Positions 29,654-39,821 are shown, counted from the stretch's first letter. The stretch: 64,000 bases of DNA from Mycobacterium lehmannii (GCF_002245535.1 NZ_NKCN01000001.1:1-64000); one strand, 5' to 3'. Numbers and translations are program-made. Notes: generated by a model from the letters alone, not told the origin.

Positions 29654-31156
29654 ATGACTGCTGCGACCGCCGAACTGCTCGACTACGACGACGTCGTCGC
29701 GCGCTACGAGCCCGTGCTCGGCTTGGAAGTCCACGTCGAACTGTCCACCGCCACCAAGATGTTCTGCGGTTGCGCCAACCGGTTCGGCGCCGAACCCAAC
29801 ACTCAGGTGTGCCCCGTCTGCCTGGGACTGCCCGGGTCGCTGCCCGTGCTCAACGAGAAGGCCGTCGAGTCCGCGATCCGGATCGGGCTCGCGCTGAACT
29901 GCGAGATCGTGCCGTGGTGCCGGTTCGCCCGCAAGAACTACTTCTATCCGGACATGCCGAAGAACTACCAGATCTCGCAGTACGACGAGCCGATCGCGAT
30001 CAACGGTCACCTCGACGTGCCGCTCGACGACGGTACGACCTGGCGGGTCGACATCGAGCGCGCCCACATGGAAGAGGACACCGGCAAGCTGACCCACCTC
30101 GGGAGCGATACGGGCCGCATCGAGGGCGCCACGACCTCGCTGATCGACTACAACCGTTCCGGTGTGCCGCTGATCGAGATCGTGACCAAGCCGATCGAAG
30201 GCGCCGGCGAGCGCGCCCCCGAGATCGCCCGTGCCTACGTGACGGCGTTGCGGGATCTGCTGCGCGGTCTGGGCGTCTCCGACGTCCGCATGGACCAGGG
30301 GTCGATGCGCTGTGACTCCAACGTCTCGCTCAAACCGATAGGGCGAAAGGAGTTCGGCACCCGCACCGAAACCAAGAACGTCAACTCGCTCAAGAGCGTC
30401 GAGGTCGCTGTCCGCTACGAGATGCGCCGCCAGGCAGCAGTTCTCGAGTCAGGCGGTCGAATCACCCAGGAGACCAGGCACTTTCACGAGGACGGATACA
30501 CCTCACCGGGACGCAGCAAGGAAACCGCCGAGGATTACCGGTATTTCCCCGAGCCCGACCTCGAGCCGGTGGCACCCGATGCGGAGTGGATCGAGCGGTT
30601 GCGGGCGACGATCCCCGAGCTTCCGTGGCTGTCCCGCAAGCGGATTCAGGACGAATGGGGAATTTCCGACGAAGTGATGCGCGACCTCGTCAACATCGGT
30701 GCGCTCGACCTGATCGCCGCCACCGTCGAACAGGGCGCATCCAGCGACGCGGCGCGGGCGTGGTGGGGAAACTTCCTGGTGCAGAAGGCCAATGAAGCCG
30801 GGGTAGAGCTGGACGCACTCCCGATCACGCCCGCACAGGTGGCCGCGGTCGTCAAGCTCGTCGACGACGGCAAGCTGTCCAACAAGCTCGCCCGGCAGGT
30901 CGTCGAGGGTGTACTGGCCGGTGAGGGCGAACCCGAGCAGGTGATGAAGGATCGCGGGCTGGAGGTCGTGCGCGACGATTCGGCGTTGCAGGCCGCCGTC
31001 GACGAGGCGCTGGCGGCCAATCCCGGCATCGTCGAGAAGATCCGGGGCGGCAAGGTGCAGGCCGCGGGCGCGATCGTCGGCGCCGTCATGAAGGCCACCA
31101 AGGGTCAGGCCGACGCGGCGCGTGTCCGTGAGCTGGTCCTGGAGGCCTGCAGTTAG
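29654..31156 (+). CDS. gatB: Asp/Glu-tRNA amidotransferase subunit B
   Basis: A 500-residue GatB, the kinase and tRNA-binding subunit: [23 protein letters not shown] at the N-terminus with two zinc cysteines (CGC and CPVCLG), then [12 protein letters not shown] and [10 protein letters not shown], and a C-terminal YqeY-like tail domain. It activates the glutamate of misacylated tRNA(Gln). With gatC and gatA upstream it completes the amidotransferase. Confidence 0.98.
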   Translation: MTAATAELLDYDDVVARYEPVLGLEVHVELSTATKMFCGCANRFGAEPNTQVCPVCLGLPGSLPVLNEKAVESAIRIGLALNCEIVPWCRFARKNYFYPDMPKNYQISQYDEPIAINGHLDVPLDDGTTWRVDIERAHMEEDTGKLTHLGSDTGRIEGATTSLIDYNRSGVPLIEIVTKPIEGAGERAPEIARAYVTALRDLLRGLGVSDVRMDQGSMRCDSNVSLKPIGRKEFGTRTETKNVNSLKSVEVAVRYEMRRQAAVLESGGRITQETRHFHEDGYTSPGRSKETAEDYRYFPEPDLEPVAPDAEWIERLRATIPELPWLSRKRIQDEWGISDEVMRDLVNIGALDLIAATVEQGASSDAARAWWGNFLVQKANEAGVELDALPITPAQVAAVVKLVDDGKLSNKLARQVVEGVLAGEGEPEQVMKDRGLEVVRDDSALQAAVDEALAANPGIVEKIRGGKVQAAGAIVGAVMKATKGQADAARVRELVLEACS

Positions 31157-31159
31157 CGC

Positions 31160-31216
31160 CGAAACTGCACACAGGGTCGTGCGCGACGCTCATTCACTGC
31201 ACTGGCTGCAGTTTCG
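31160..31216. terminator. Bidirectional hairpin between gatB and lppZ
   Basis: A perfect 10-bp inverted repeat (31160-31169 with 31207-31216) with a 37-nt loop lies between the converging stops of gatB and lppZ. It has no U-run. It is likely a shared terminator. Confidence 0.5.
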
Positions 31217-31227
31217 AGCGCAACCGA

Positions 31228-32349
31228 TCAGGTGTTGTCGGCCGGGTTGCGCGGGAAGCCGCCGCCCTGCGGGAACAGCGGGAAGACCACGTCGTCGAGT
31301 TTTTGGGCATCGCCCGCCGTCTTGTTGATCGTGCCGCCCCAGATGTTGCCGTCGGGCGACATGGCCAATGCCCAGGCGTGGCCGTGCTGGTCCTGGCGCA
31401 CCACCTCGGGATCGCCGGTCACCGCACCGGTTTCGGGCGCGAGCCGCACGGCGACGGTCTGCTTGGTGTTGACCAGATTGACCAGAACCGACCCGTCGAG
31501 GGCGGCGCAGCCCGCAACACCGGGCCGGTCGGGCCAGGTCCACACCGTGGACGTCTTCGAGTCCTTGGTGATGCGTTGCAACCTGTCACCGGAGGCGGCG
31601 CGGTCGGTGATGTACAGCGACCCATCCGAGTGGTCCAGGCACATCCCGCCAGCAGCGCCCAGACCCGACAGGGCGGTCGTCGTCGGGGCCTGATCGACCG
31701 TTGTGGGCTGCTCGATCCGCAACACCTTTCCAGCCAGCGACCCCGGGTTTGCGGCATCGGCGGGATTGCCCGCGTCGCCGGTCTGCACGAGCAGCGTCGT
31801 CGGGCTGGTGAAGATCAACGCACCGGTGTTGCCGGTGGCGCCCTTCGGGATGCCGGTCAGGATGGGCTTGGGGATGTCGCCGTCGGCGATGCGGATGACA
31901 CGGTTGTCGGTCGGGGTGCTGACGTAGGCGTACATCAGCCGGTCCTGTTGGTACGTCGGCGACAGCACGATGTCCAACAGCCCGCCATCACCCGACCCGT
32001 CGACCGGCAGCGTGGTCTTGACCTTGGGCTCGGCCCGCACCGATACCTCCTTGACCACACCGGTCGTGCGCTCGGCGACCAGGGCCGACTGACTGTCGGG
32101 CAGCATGATCAGGCCGCTGGTGCTTTCCAGACAACCCTGCATGACGCCGGGCGCCGGGCACTCCTTGGGAAACGGCGTCGGGGGCAGCGGCGGCGGTGGC
32201 GGCGGTGACGACGTCGGACCGGGCTCGAGCTGAGGCTCAGTGGTGAACGGTTGCGACTGCAGATCGTCGAATCGCGCACAGCCCGATCCGACGAGCAACG
32301 CCGCGCACGCCACCGCGAGCGCACCCTGCATCGGCCGGCGCAGTTTCAT
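31228..32349 (-). CDS. lppZ: Lipoprotein LppZ, glucose/sorbosone dehydrogenase-like beta propeller
   Basis: A 373-residue lipoprotein (Rv3006-like). The signal peptide ends LLVGSGC; a Pro-rich linker (SSPPPPPPLPPTPFP) leads to a six-bladed PQQ-dehydrogenase-like propeller with GLLDIVLSPTYQQDRLMYAYVS and DGSLYITDRAASGDRLQRI. The ATG at 32349 gives the known M. tuberculosis length. It is exported and lipid-anchored; the ligand is unknown, and PQQ use should not be assumed. Confidence 0.9.
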   Translation of the reverse strand: MKLRRPMQGALAVACAALLVGSGCARFDDLQSQPFTTEPQLEPGPTSSPPPPPPLPPTPFPKECPAPGVMQGCLESTSGLIMLPDSQSALVAERTTGVVKEVSVRAEPKVKTTLPVDGSGDGGLLDIVLSPTYQQDRLMYAYVSTPTDNRVIRIADGDIPKPILTGIPKGATGNTGALIFTSPTTLLVQTGDAGNPADAANPGSLAGKVLRIEQPTTVDQAPTTTALSGLGAAGGMCLDHSDGSLYITDRAASGDRLQRITKDSKTSTVWTWPDRPGVAGCAALDGSVLVNLVNTKQTVAVRLAPETGAVTGDPEVVRQDQHGHAWALAMSPDGNIWGGTINKTAGDAQKLDDVVFPLFPQGGGFPRNPADNT

Positions 32350-32485
32350 GCGAGCCAGGTTACGGATCATTCGGATGTGTTCGCCACGCACACCCGCTGG
32401 GCCGCGCCCCGGACCGTCGGCGAATTAAGGCCTCGAAAGCACCGCGCCAATACCCCGATACCGGGTGACAAGCACTTACGCTGGC

Positions 32486-33316
32486 ATGGTGACCAGTCAT
32501 TCCAATGACCCACGCGCCTGGCAGCGGCCCGACGACGCGGCCGGGCGGCCCGCGTCGGCGAGCCTGGTCGACCCCGAAGACGATCTCCCGTCGGCCAACT
32601 ACGCCGGCGACTTCGAGACCACCGCGATCCCGCACTACGACTCGAACAGCGGCGCGCCGGTCTCCACCGGTTTCGGACTGCTCAACGATCCCGAGCCGCT
32701 GCCGTACGTGCAGCCCGGCGGCAGGCACGCACTCGACTACTCGGCCGAACCGGCGGAGATCGGCCCTGATCCGTTCCGCGCCGCACCGGAGCGCCGCGGC
32801 ACGCTCGACCTCGGCCTTCTGCTGTTGCGGCTCGCAGTCGGTGCCCTGTTCATCGGCCACGGCCTGCAGAAGGCGTTCGGCCTATGGGGTGGCCCCGGGC
32901 TGGGCGGATGGGAAGCGGAGCTGTCCGATATGGGCTTCCGCTATGCCGACATCCTGACCTACGTCGGCGCCTTCGGTCAGATCGCCGCCGGGGTGCTGCT
33001 CATCCTGGGTCTTTTCACTCCCGTGGCCGCCGCCGGCGCGCTGGCGTATCTGGTCACCGGCGTGCTGGCCGAGGCGATGGTCGCCCACGAGGAGGCGCGC
33101 CTGTCGGACTTCCTCACCGACGGACACGAATACAACGTGTTCTTGACCTGCGCGGTGGCCGCGCTGGTGTTGACGGGCCCCGGCCGGTACGGATTCGACG
33201 CCGGACGCGGTTGGGCGCGTCGGCCCTTCCTCGGATCGCTCGGCGCGCTCGTGCTCGGCGCTGGCGCGGGTGTAGCGATCTGGGTGCTGCTCAACGGCGG
33301 CAATCCGTTCGCTTAA
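32486..33316 (+). CDS. DoxX family membrane protein (Rv3005c-like)
   Basis: A 276-residue protein: a polar N-terminus of about 110 residues with the conserved DPEDDLPSANYAGDFET, then four transmembrane helices (about residues 115-135, 163-188, 192-210 and 220-270 region) carrying the DoxX signature LLLRLAVGALFIGHGLQKAFG. In M. tuberculosis Rv3005c joins SodA and SseA in a membrane oxidative-stress complex. The start is ATG 32486, with GTG 32489 as the alternative. The stop overlaps the convergent cfp6 stop by 3 bases. Confidence 0.9.
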   Translation: MVTSHSNDPRAWQRPDDAAGRPASASLVDPEDDLPSANYAGDFETTAIPHYDSNSGAPVSTGFGLLNDPEPLPYVQPGGRHALDYSAEPAEIGPDPFRAAPERRGTLDLGLLLLRLAVGALFIGHGLQKAFGLWGGPGLGGWEAELSDMGFRYADILTYVGAFGQIAAGVLLILGLFTPVAAAGALAYLVTGVLAEAMVAHEEARLSDFLTDGHEYNVFLTCAVAALVLTGPGRYGFDAGRGWARRPFLGSLGALVLGAGAGVAIWVLLNGGNPFA

Positions 33317-33708
33317 TCCTTCGCGTACGGATTCGGCACGCGCCCGTCGCTGGCCTCGGCCAACAGCGGCAACGTCGCGAACGTCACCGCGGGCAACCGC
33401 AGGTCCCTGCCGTCCTTCAGATGGGCGTAAGCCGAAGATCCCTTACCGAACCGCAGGCCGTCGATGTCGCCCCAGCCGACGGTCTCGCTGCCCAACAGCG
33501 TGCGTGCGGTGACCTGATCGCGGTCGGCGACGGTGCGGTAGCGCGCGACGAACACCGACAACACGATCGGAATGATCAACAGGGCCGCCACCCAGGTGAG
33601 GCCCGCCAAAACCAGCGAAAGCATGCTGAACGCCAGAAAGGCGACGGCGAAATGCGCCATGGGAGAGATCCGGATGACGACGGGAGCGGGAGCGGCGTTC
33701 GTACTCAC
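33313..33708 (-). CDS. cfp6: PH-domain membrane protein CFP-6 (Rv3004-like)
   Basis: A 131-residue protein with two close hydrophobic segments (about residues 18-53: HFAVAFLAFSMLSLVLAGL and WVAALLIIPIVLSVFVA) and a PH-like bPH domain with DQVTARTLLGSETVGWGDIDGLRF. The homolog is known as low-molecular-weight antigen 6. It starts at GTG 33708 and converges with the DoxX gene. Function unknown. Confidence 0.85.
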   Translation of the reverse strand: MSTNAAPAPVVIRISPMAHFAVAFLAFSMLSLVLAGLTWVAALLIIPIVLSVFVARYRTVADRDQVTARTLLGSETVGWGDIDGLRFGKGSSAYAHLKDGRDLRLPAVTFATLPLLAEASDGRVPNPYAKD

Positions 33709-33773
33709 CCCGCCATCTTCGCACCGTGCCGCAATTTGACCTGTGACCAGTGCAGAGGCTACCGTCGACGGTT

Positions 33774-33845
33774 ATGCAGGCCCAGGGGTTGCTCGTAGTA
33801 ATCGGGAAGCGCGTTGATGCCGCGCTCGCCCTTACTCGGGCATAA
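33774..33845 (+). CDS. ilvB leader peptide (23 codons)
   Basis: A short frame from ATG 33774 to TAA 33843-33845, 121 bp ahead of ilvB. It encodes MQAQG then LLVVI and ends ALALTRA. Five consecutive branched-chain codons, two of them GTA, which is uncommon in this GC-rich genome, are the sensing stretch expected of a transcription-attenuation leader for an ilv operon. Its stop falls inside the hairpin region described next. Confidence 0.8.
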   Translation: MQAQGLLVVIGKRVDAALALTRA

Positions 33846-33899
33846 CTCCGGCATCAGCGCGCGACCCTCGTACAGCAACCCAGCTGACGGGGGTTTTTT
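33816..33899 (+). promoter_or_regulatory. ilvBNC attenuator
   Basis: After the branched-chain codons come mutually competing structures: a 7-bp stem 33816-33822 with 33849-33855 enclosing an inner GCCC/GGGC pair, and a terminator-like stem (33877-33881 with 33891-33895) followed by a run of six T ending at 33899. The leader-peptide stop lies inside the first hairpin. Ribosome stalling at LLVVI would choose between the folds. The exact antiterminator is inferred by eye. Confidence 0.7.
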
Positions 33900-33966
33900 C
33901 TTGCCCGACCACCGAATTTGAGACCCTAGAGACGGATCCGAAGAAGGATTTAGGAGAACGAACACC

Positions 33967-35835
33967 GTGAGCGCACCAACAACCCGACCGCTGGAGCAGG
34001 TGGCGGCAACCGTGCCCGACGACGGACATGCCACCCACCCGACGGCCAAATCTGCGCCCGCACCGGCCAAACGCGCTGAGCCGCAACAGATGACCGGCGC
34101 ACAGGCAGTCATCCGGTCGCTGGAGGAACTCGACGTCGACACCATCTTCGGGATCCCCGGCGGTGCGGTGCTGCCGGTGTACGACCCGCTGTTCGACTCC
34201 AAGAAGCTGCGCCACGTCCTGGTCCGTCACGAGCAGGGCGCCGGGCATGCCGCCAGTGGGTACGCCCACGCGACCGGCAAGGTCGGCGTGATGATGGCGA
34301 CGTCGGGGCCCGGCGCGACCAACCTGGTGACGCCGTTGGCCGACGCGCACATGGACTCGATTCCGGTGGTGGCGATCACCGGTCAGGTCGGGCGCGGCCT
34401 GATCGGCACCGATGCGTTCCAGGAGGCCGACATCTCCGGCATCACGATGCCGATCACCAAGCACAACTTCCTGGTGCGCAGCGGCGATGAGATCCCGCAG
34501 GCGATCGCCGAGGCGTTCCACATCGCGGCCTCGGGCCGCCCCGGGCCGGTGCTGGTCGACATCCCCAAGGACGTTCTGCAGGGGCAGTGCACCTTCAGCT
34601 GGCCGCCGCGCATCGACCTGCCGGGTTACAAGCCCAACACCAAGCCGCACAACCGCCAGATCCGCGAGGCCGCCAAACTGATCGCGGCCGCGCGCAAGCC
34701 GGTGCTCTACGTCGGCGGCGGGGTGATCCGCGGAGAGGCCACTGAGGAACTGCTGGAGCTGGCCGAGCTGACCGGAATTCCGGTCGTGACCACGCTGATG
34801 GCGCGCGGGGCGTTCCCCGACAGCCATCCGCAGAACATGGGCATGCCCGGGATGCACGGCACGGTGTCCGCGGTGGCCGCCCTGCAGCGCAGCGACCTGC
34901 TGATCGCGCTGGGCACCCGGTTCGACGACCGGGTGACCGGGCGGCTGGACTCCTTCGCGCCGGAGGCCAAGGTCATCCACGCCGACATCGACCCCGCCGA
35001 GATCGGCAAGAACCGCCACGCCGACGTGCCGATCGTCGGTGACGTCAAGGCCGTCATCGCCGATCTGGTCGTGGCCCTGCGCCGGGACGGCACCGCCGAG
35101 GCGATCACGATCGACAACTGGACGGAGTACCTGCGCGGTGTGCAGGCGACCTACCCGTTGAGCTACGGACCGCAGAGCGACGGCAGCCTCTCGCCGGAGT
35201 ACGTCATCGAGACGCTGGGCAAAATGGCGGGGCCCGAGGCGGTGTACGTCGCCGGCGTCGGCCAGCACCAGATGTGGGCCGCACAGTTCATCTCCTACGA
35301 GAATCCGAAGACGTGGCTCAACTCCGGCGGCCTGGGCACCATGGGCTACGCGGTGCCCGCGGCGATGGGGGCCAAGTTCGGCCGCCCGGAGGCCGAGGTG
35401 TGGGCCATCGACGGCGACGGCTGCTTCCAGATGACCAACCAGGAGTTGGCCACCTGTGCCGTCGAGGGTGCGCCGATCAAGGTGGCTCTGATCAACAACG
35501 GCAACCTCGGCATGGTGCGCCAGTGGCAGACGCTGTTCTACGAAGAGCGGTACAGCCAAACGGATCTGGCCACGCACTCGCGTCGCATCCCCGACTTCGT
35601 CAAGCTGGCCGAGGCGCTCGGGTGTGTCGGATTGCGTTGCGAGCGAGCCGAAGACGTCGAGGACGTGATCCGGCAGGCCCGTGAGATCAACGACCGGCCC
35701 GTGGTGATCGACTTCATCGTCGGCGCAGACGCCCAGGTGTGGCCCATGGTCGCGGCGGGCACGAGCAACGACGAGATCCAGGCCGCGCGCGGCATCCGCC
35801 CGCTGTTCGACGATCCGGAAGAAGGCCACGCCTGA
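33967..35835 (+). CDS. ilvB: Acetolactate synthase large subunit
   Basis: A 622-residue ThDP enzyme (Rv3003c-like). Seen in order: an N-terminal ThDP-binding domain with [13 protein letters not shown] and the catalytic Glu in [11 protein letters not shown], the FAD-binding middle domain, and the C-terminal ThDP motif [15 protein letters not shown]...NNGNLG. It condenses pyruvate units, or pyruvate with 2-ketobutyrate, as the first step of Val/Leu/Ile synthesis. It starts at GTG 33967 after TAGGAGAA. It has a polar N-terminal extension of about 40 residues, is controlled by the upstream attenuator and is coupled to ilvN. Confidence 0.98.
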   Translation: MSAPTTRPLEQVAATVPDDGHATHPTAKSAPAPAKRAEPQQMTGAQAVIRSLEELDVDTIFGIPGGAVLPVYDPLFDSKKLRHVLVRHEQGAGHAASGYAHATGKVGVMMATSGPGATNLVTPLADAHMDSIPVVAITGQVGRGLIGTDAFQEADISGITMPITKHNFLVRSGDEIPQAIAEAFHIAASGRPGPVLVDIPKDVLQGQCTFSWPPRIDLPGYKPNTKPHNRQIREAAKLIAAARKPVLYVGGGVIRGEATEELLELAELTGIPVVTTLMARGAFPDSHPQNMGMPGMHGTVSAVAALQRSDLLIALGTRFDDRVTGRLDSFAPEAKVIHADIDPAEIGKNRHADVPIVGDVKAVIADLVVALRRDGTAEAITIDNWTEYLRGVQATYPLSYGPQSDGSLSPEYVIETLGKMAGPEAVYVAGVGQHQMWAAQFISYENPKTWLNSGGLGTMGYAVPAAMGAKFGRPEAEVWAIDGDGCFQMTNQELATCAVEGAPIKVALINNGNLGMVRQWQTLFYEERYSQTDLATHSRRIPDFVKLAEALGCVGLRCERAEDVEDVIRQAREINDRPVVIDFIVGADAQVWPMVAAGTSNDEIQAARGIRPLFDDPEEGHA

Positions 35836-36344
35836 TGAGTACCAACGCTACGCAGACGTTGTCTGTTCTGGTCGAGGACAAGCCGGGTGTCCTGGCGCGC
35901 GTCGCGTCGCTGTTCTCTCGGCGCGGCTTCAACATCCAGTCCCTGGCGGTCGGTGCGACCGAGCAGAAGAACATGTCGCGGATGACCATCGTCGTCAGCG
36001 TGGACGAAGCGCCGCTGGAGCAGATCACCAAACAGCTCAACAAGCTGGTCAACGTGATCAAGATCGTCGAGCAGGAGGAAGAGAACTCGGTTTCGCGTGA
36101 GCTCGCGCTCATCAAGGTGCGCACCGACGCGTCGACTCGCGGTCAGGTCATCGAGGCGGTGAACCTGTTCCGCGCCAAAGTCGTCGACGTGTCGACCGAG
36201 TCGCTGACGGTCGAGGCGACCGGTACGCCCGAGAAGCTCGAGGCGCTGCTGCGGGTGTTGGAGCCCTTCGGAATCCGCGAGATCGTGCAGTCCGGTGTGG
36301 TGTCGCTGTCGCGCGGCCCGCGCAGCATCGGAACCACCAAGTAG
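35835..36344 (+). CDS. ilvN: Acetolactate synthase regulatory (small) subunit
   Basis: A 169-residue subunit with an N-terminal ACT domain (LSVLVEDKPGVLARVASLFSRRGFNI) that binds valine for feedback inhibition, and the C-terminal ALS small-subunit domain (RELALIKV, ESLTVEATGTPEKLEALL). The ATG overlaps the ilvB TGA by one base (TGATG). Confidence 0.98.
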   Translation: MSTNATQTLSVLVEDKPGVLARVASLFSRRGFNIQSLAVGATEQKNMSRMTIVVSVDEAPLEQITKQLNKLVNVIKIVEQEEENSVSRELALIKVRTDASTRGQVIEAVNLFRAKVVDVSTESLTVEATGTPEKLEALLRVLEPFGIREIVQSGVVSLSRGPRSIGTTK

Positions 36345-36388
36345 CCCACAACTCAAGACGAGTAGTCCCAAATCAAGTGAGTAGATAA

Positions 36389-37411
<1,023 letters not shown>

Positions 37412-37418
37412 CTCCGGC

Positions 37419-37467
37419 GATTTCGGTGTAGTTGGTTTCGCTCAGCGCCACCGACGACACCGAAATC
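37419..37467. terminator. Hairpin between ilvC and the convergent small gene
   Basis: A perfect 11-bp inverted repeat (37419-37429 with 37457-37467) with a 27-nt loop, directly between the ilvC stop and the stop of the leftward gene at 37469. It is probably a bidirectional terminator. Confidence 0.55.
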
Positions 37468-37468
37468 A

Positions 37469-37906
37469 CTACTCGTCGGGGCGGTGCTCGTGCCCGGGGC
37501 GACCCTGGGTGCGGCGCCGTTCCTTCATTTCTGACTCGAACACGTGCCTGCGGCCCTGCTGTAGCTCGTCGCGCACTCGGCGTTCGTGGTCGCGGAACAC
37601 CGACCAGTAGCTGTCGTCGAAGTCCTCGACGATCTGGAACGTCCAGCGGCCGTACAGCACGTTGCGGCCGACGACTTCGGACTCCAGACGCTCGGCGACA
37701 TCTTCGTGGCCGGCGTCGCGCAACTTGTCACATGCCTCACCCAGCAGAAGGTCCGCGCGACCCATCAGCTGGTGGAACGAATACAGATGTCCGCGTGCGC
37801 GTTCCACCCACTCCAATGCCTCCGAGACTCCGCCGACCGCCTCGACGGTCGCGTCGTCGAGTCCCTCGGGGCGGCTGTGCTGTTCGTCCTTCTGCTGATC
37901 GGTCAT
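37469..37906 (-). CDS. Hypothetical soluble protein
   Basis: A 145-residue, highly charged, helical protein from ATG 37906 (MTDQQKDEQH). Recognisable blocks are SEALEWVERARGHLYSFHQLMGRAD, VVGRNVLYGRWTFQIVEDFDD and a C-terminal basic tail MKERRRTQGRPGHEHRP. I recognise it only as a mycobacterial conserved hypothetical. It is divergent from the LitR/CarH-like regulator, so the putative operator at 37960 could affect it too. There is no signal peptide or membrane segment. Confidence 0.75.
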   Translation of the reverse strand: MTDQQKDEQHSRPEGLDDATVEAVGGVSEALEWVERARGHLYSFHQLMGRADLLLGEACDKLRDAGHEDVAERLESEVVGRNVLYGRWTFQIVEDFDDSYWSVFRDHERRVRDELQQGRRHVFESEMKERRRTQGRPGHEHRPDE

Positions 37907-37959
37907 GGGGCTACAAGTACCCGCTTCGGGCCGCAGCCATGTCCACGTGACGAACGGAT

Positions 37960-37977
37960 GCATCGCTTTCGCATTGA
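37960..37977. promoter_or_regulatory. Putative LitR/CarH operator upstream of the regulator gene
   Basis: Two half-sites GCATCGC (37960-37966) and GCATTGA (37971-37977) start exactly 11 bp apart, 63 bp before the regulator start. The same arrangement occurs upstream of idi and crtE. Placement implies autoregulation. Binding is inferred. Confidence 0.5.
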
Positions 37978-38040
37978 TGGTTTGCTCACCGCGCGATCGG
38001 TGAACCCTCGCTAGGCCCGAAACCCCAGTGAGCAGGCCCC

Positions 38041-38877
38041 ATGAATGACGCTGACACACCGCGGTACACCGTCCGCGTGGTGGCCGAGCGCGTCGGCGTG
38101 CCGACTGCGACCCTGCGCAGCTGGAGTCAGCGCTACGGGGTCGGGCCATCACAGCACCGCGCTGGACGACACCGGCTCTACAGCGACAACGACGTCGCCG
38201 TCGTGCAGCACATGCATCAGCTCATCGGGCAGGGCACCAGCGCCCGCAGCGCCGCCCGACTCGCGTCCGGGTCCGTCGCTCCGCGACGCGGCGACATCGA
38301 GGCGCTGCTGTCGGCCGCATTCGAACTGGACCTCGCCGCGTTGGGTCGGCTCCTGGAAACCCATCTGCGTCACTTCGGGGTTGTCGACACATGGGATCTG
38401 ATGGTGCGGCCGGCGTTTGCGGCCATCGTGTCCAAACAGGACGAGGACGGCGGCTGCGTCGACGTCGAACACGCGCTGTCGTGGGCGGTCTCGCGATCAC
38501 TGCACGCAGCGCCGCTCATGCGCATCGACGCCTCGACAACGGTCATCCTGGCGTGCACCGCGCGCGAAGCGCATGTTCTGCCGCTCGAAGCGCTTCGCGC
38601 CGCCCTCGCCGAACGTGGGCGCGGTGCGCTGATGCTTGGCGCCGACGTTCCGGTGGCGGCGCTGACCGAGGCGATCGGCAGGGTGACGCCTTCCGCACGG
38701 GTGGTGCTGTGGTCACACACCGCCGATACTGCCGACATGGATATGGTCGCAGCGGCCGGCGCGGATACCGACGTCGCGCTCGGCGGCACCGGGTGGGACG
38801 CGGCCGCCGGCGTCGCCCCGGCCGCGCGCGTGCACAGCCTGCGTGAGGCCGTCGATTGGTGTGTCTGTCACTCATGA
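38041..38877 (+). CDS. MerR-family LitR/CarH-like regulator of carotenogenesis
   Basis: A 278-residue regulator: an N-terminal MerR helix-turn-helix (residues 8-75, YTVRVVAERVGVPTATLRSWSQRYGVGPS), a four-helix-bundle region (about 80-150) and a C-terminal Rossmann-like cobalamin-binding fold (about 165-275). CarH proteins bind adenosylcobalamin and release DNA in light. Here the usual W-x9-EH motif keeps EH (in CVDVEHALSW) but has Gln at the Trp position, and the E-x-H-x-x-G loop reads EAHVLP. Cobalamin binding is therefore uncertain. It lies beside idi and faces the crt operon, whose promoter carries the same putative operator. Confidence 0.85.
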   Translation: MNDADTPRYTVRVVAERVGVPTATLRSWSQRYGVGPSQHRAGRHRLYSDNDVAVVQHMHQLIGQGTSARSAARLASGSVAPRRGDIEALLSAAFELDLAALGRLLETHLRHFGVVDTWDLMVRPAFAAIVSKQDEDGGCVDVEHALSWAVSRSLHAAPLMRIDASTTVILACTAREAHVLPLEALRAALAERGRGALMLGADVPVAALTEAIGRVTPSARVVLWSHTADTADMDMVAAAGADTDVALGGTGWDAAAGVAPAARVHSLREAVDWCVCHS

Positions 38878-38884
38878 CCAGGTT

Positions 38885-38902
38885 GCATCGTCTATGCGTC
38901 GG
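38885..38902. promoter_or_regulatory. Putative LitR/CarH operator upstream of idi
   Basis: GCATCGT (38885-38891) and GCGTCGG (38896-38902), 11 bp apart, lie 40 bp before the idi start in the short gap after the regulator gene. This is the weakest copy of the three, with two changes in the second half-site. Confidence 0.42.
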
Positions 38903-38942
38903 TTAGCCCGGCGGATTTGGGTACACACATGAGGTGTCTGCA

Positions 38943-39518
38943 GTGAGCACGCCGACGACCATGGCCACGACCGGCGAGTGCGTCGTCCTTCTCGACGAAC
39001 AGGGGCGGCAGATCGGCAGCGCCGCCAAGACGACTGTGCACCACGCGGCGACCCCGCTTCACCTGGGGTTTTCGTGCTATCTGTTCGATGCTGACGGGCG
39101 GGTGCTGTTGACCCGTCGCGCGCTGAACAAGACGACGTGGCCGGGGGTGTGGTCGAACTCGTTCTGCGGGCACCCGGCACCGGGGGAGAAGGTCGAGGAT
39201 GCGGTGCGCCGCCGCGCCGGCCAGGAGTTGGGCATATCGATCCACTCCCCGGTGTGCGTGCTGCCCGACTTCCGGTACCGCGCGGTCGCCGCCGACGGCA
39301 CGGTCGAGAACGAGATCTGTCCGGTGTTCTTCGCCCGCTGCGACGGGCGGTTGCGGCCCGATCCGGGCGAGGTCATGGAGTGGATGTGGGTCTCCTGGGA
39401 TCAGCTGCGCTCGGCGGTCGGATTGCCCTGGTCGATCAGCCCGTGGGCCATGGAGCAGATACCGCTTCTCGACGAGCCTCACTTGCAGGGGTCGTGGCCC
39501 CAGTTCATCAGCGAGTAG
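38943..39518 (+). CDS. idi: Isopentenyl-diphosphate delta-isomerase (type I)
   Basis: A 191-residue Nudix-fold isomerase that interconverts IPP and DMAPP to feed GGPP synthesis. The catalytic Cys is in SNSFCGHPAPGE, the metal/Glu motif is EVMEWMWV, and ENEICPVF is also typical. The GTG at 38943 has GAGG 8 bases upstream; GTG 38934 is possible. Its last 40 bases overlap the 3' end of the convergent DUF3140 gene. Its location makes it a dedicated carotenoid-supply gene. Confidence 0.95.
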   Translation: MSTPTTMATTGECVVLLDEQGRQIGSAAKTTVHHAATPLHLGFSCYLFDADGRVLLTRRALNKTTWPGVWSNSFCGHPAPGEKVEDAVRRRAGQELGISIHSPVCVLPDFRYRAVAADGTVENEICPVFFARCDGRLRPDPGEVMEWMWVSWDQLRSAVGLPWSISPWAMEQIPLLDEPHLQGSWPQFISE

Positions 39519-39817
39519 CGCCAGGCCGAGTCCTCGATGTCGCCGTTCGGCCGCTGAGCCAGATGGCGGTGCGCATATCCGACGACCTTGCGCATGTGTG
39601 CATAATCGTCGTCGTCCAGCAAGGATTTCTTCTTGCGCAGCAACTCGACGGTGCGCCTGCCGCTCGCGTGGCCGGTCGACTCCGCGCCGTCGGACTTCTG
39701 CCCAACAGCTTTGGATTCCGCTGAGCCGAGCCAATTCTCGAGTTCACCGGCGGTCATGTTGACGGTGCCGGTGAACTCGGCGTAGGTCGCGGCGCGATCG
39801 TCGGGGGTGTCGGCCAC
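39479..39817 (-). CDS. DUF3140 family protein
   Basis: A 112-residue protein from GTG 39817: AATYAEFTGTVNMTAGELENWL, SGRRTVELLRKKK, and DYAHMRKVVGYAHRHLAQRP match DUF3140. Its stop lies 40 bp inside the convergent idi gene, so the two mRNAs are complementary at their 3' ends. It follows a DUF2945 gene on the same strand; both families are small proteins of unknown role that recur together. Confidence 0.85.
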   Translation of the reverse strand: MADTPDDRAATYAEFTGTVNMTAGELENWLGSAESKAVGQKSDGAESTGHASGRRTVELLRKKKSLLDDDDYAHMRKVVGYAHRHLAQRPNGDIEDSAWRYSLMNWGHDPCK

Positions 39818-39821
39818 GACG

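Noticed and set aside
33709..33966. T-box or metabolite riboswitch before ilvB
   Set aside because: No T-box consensus bulge is visible; the branched-chain leader peptide explains the region better.
33832..35829. 665-codon open frame antisense to ilvB
   Set aside because: Shadow of GC-rich codon bias opposite an unmistakable gene; its translation is His/Arg/Asp-rich with no family features.
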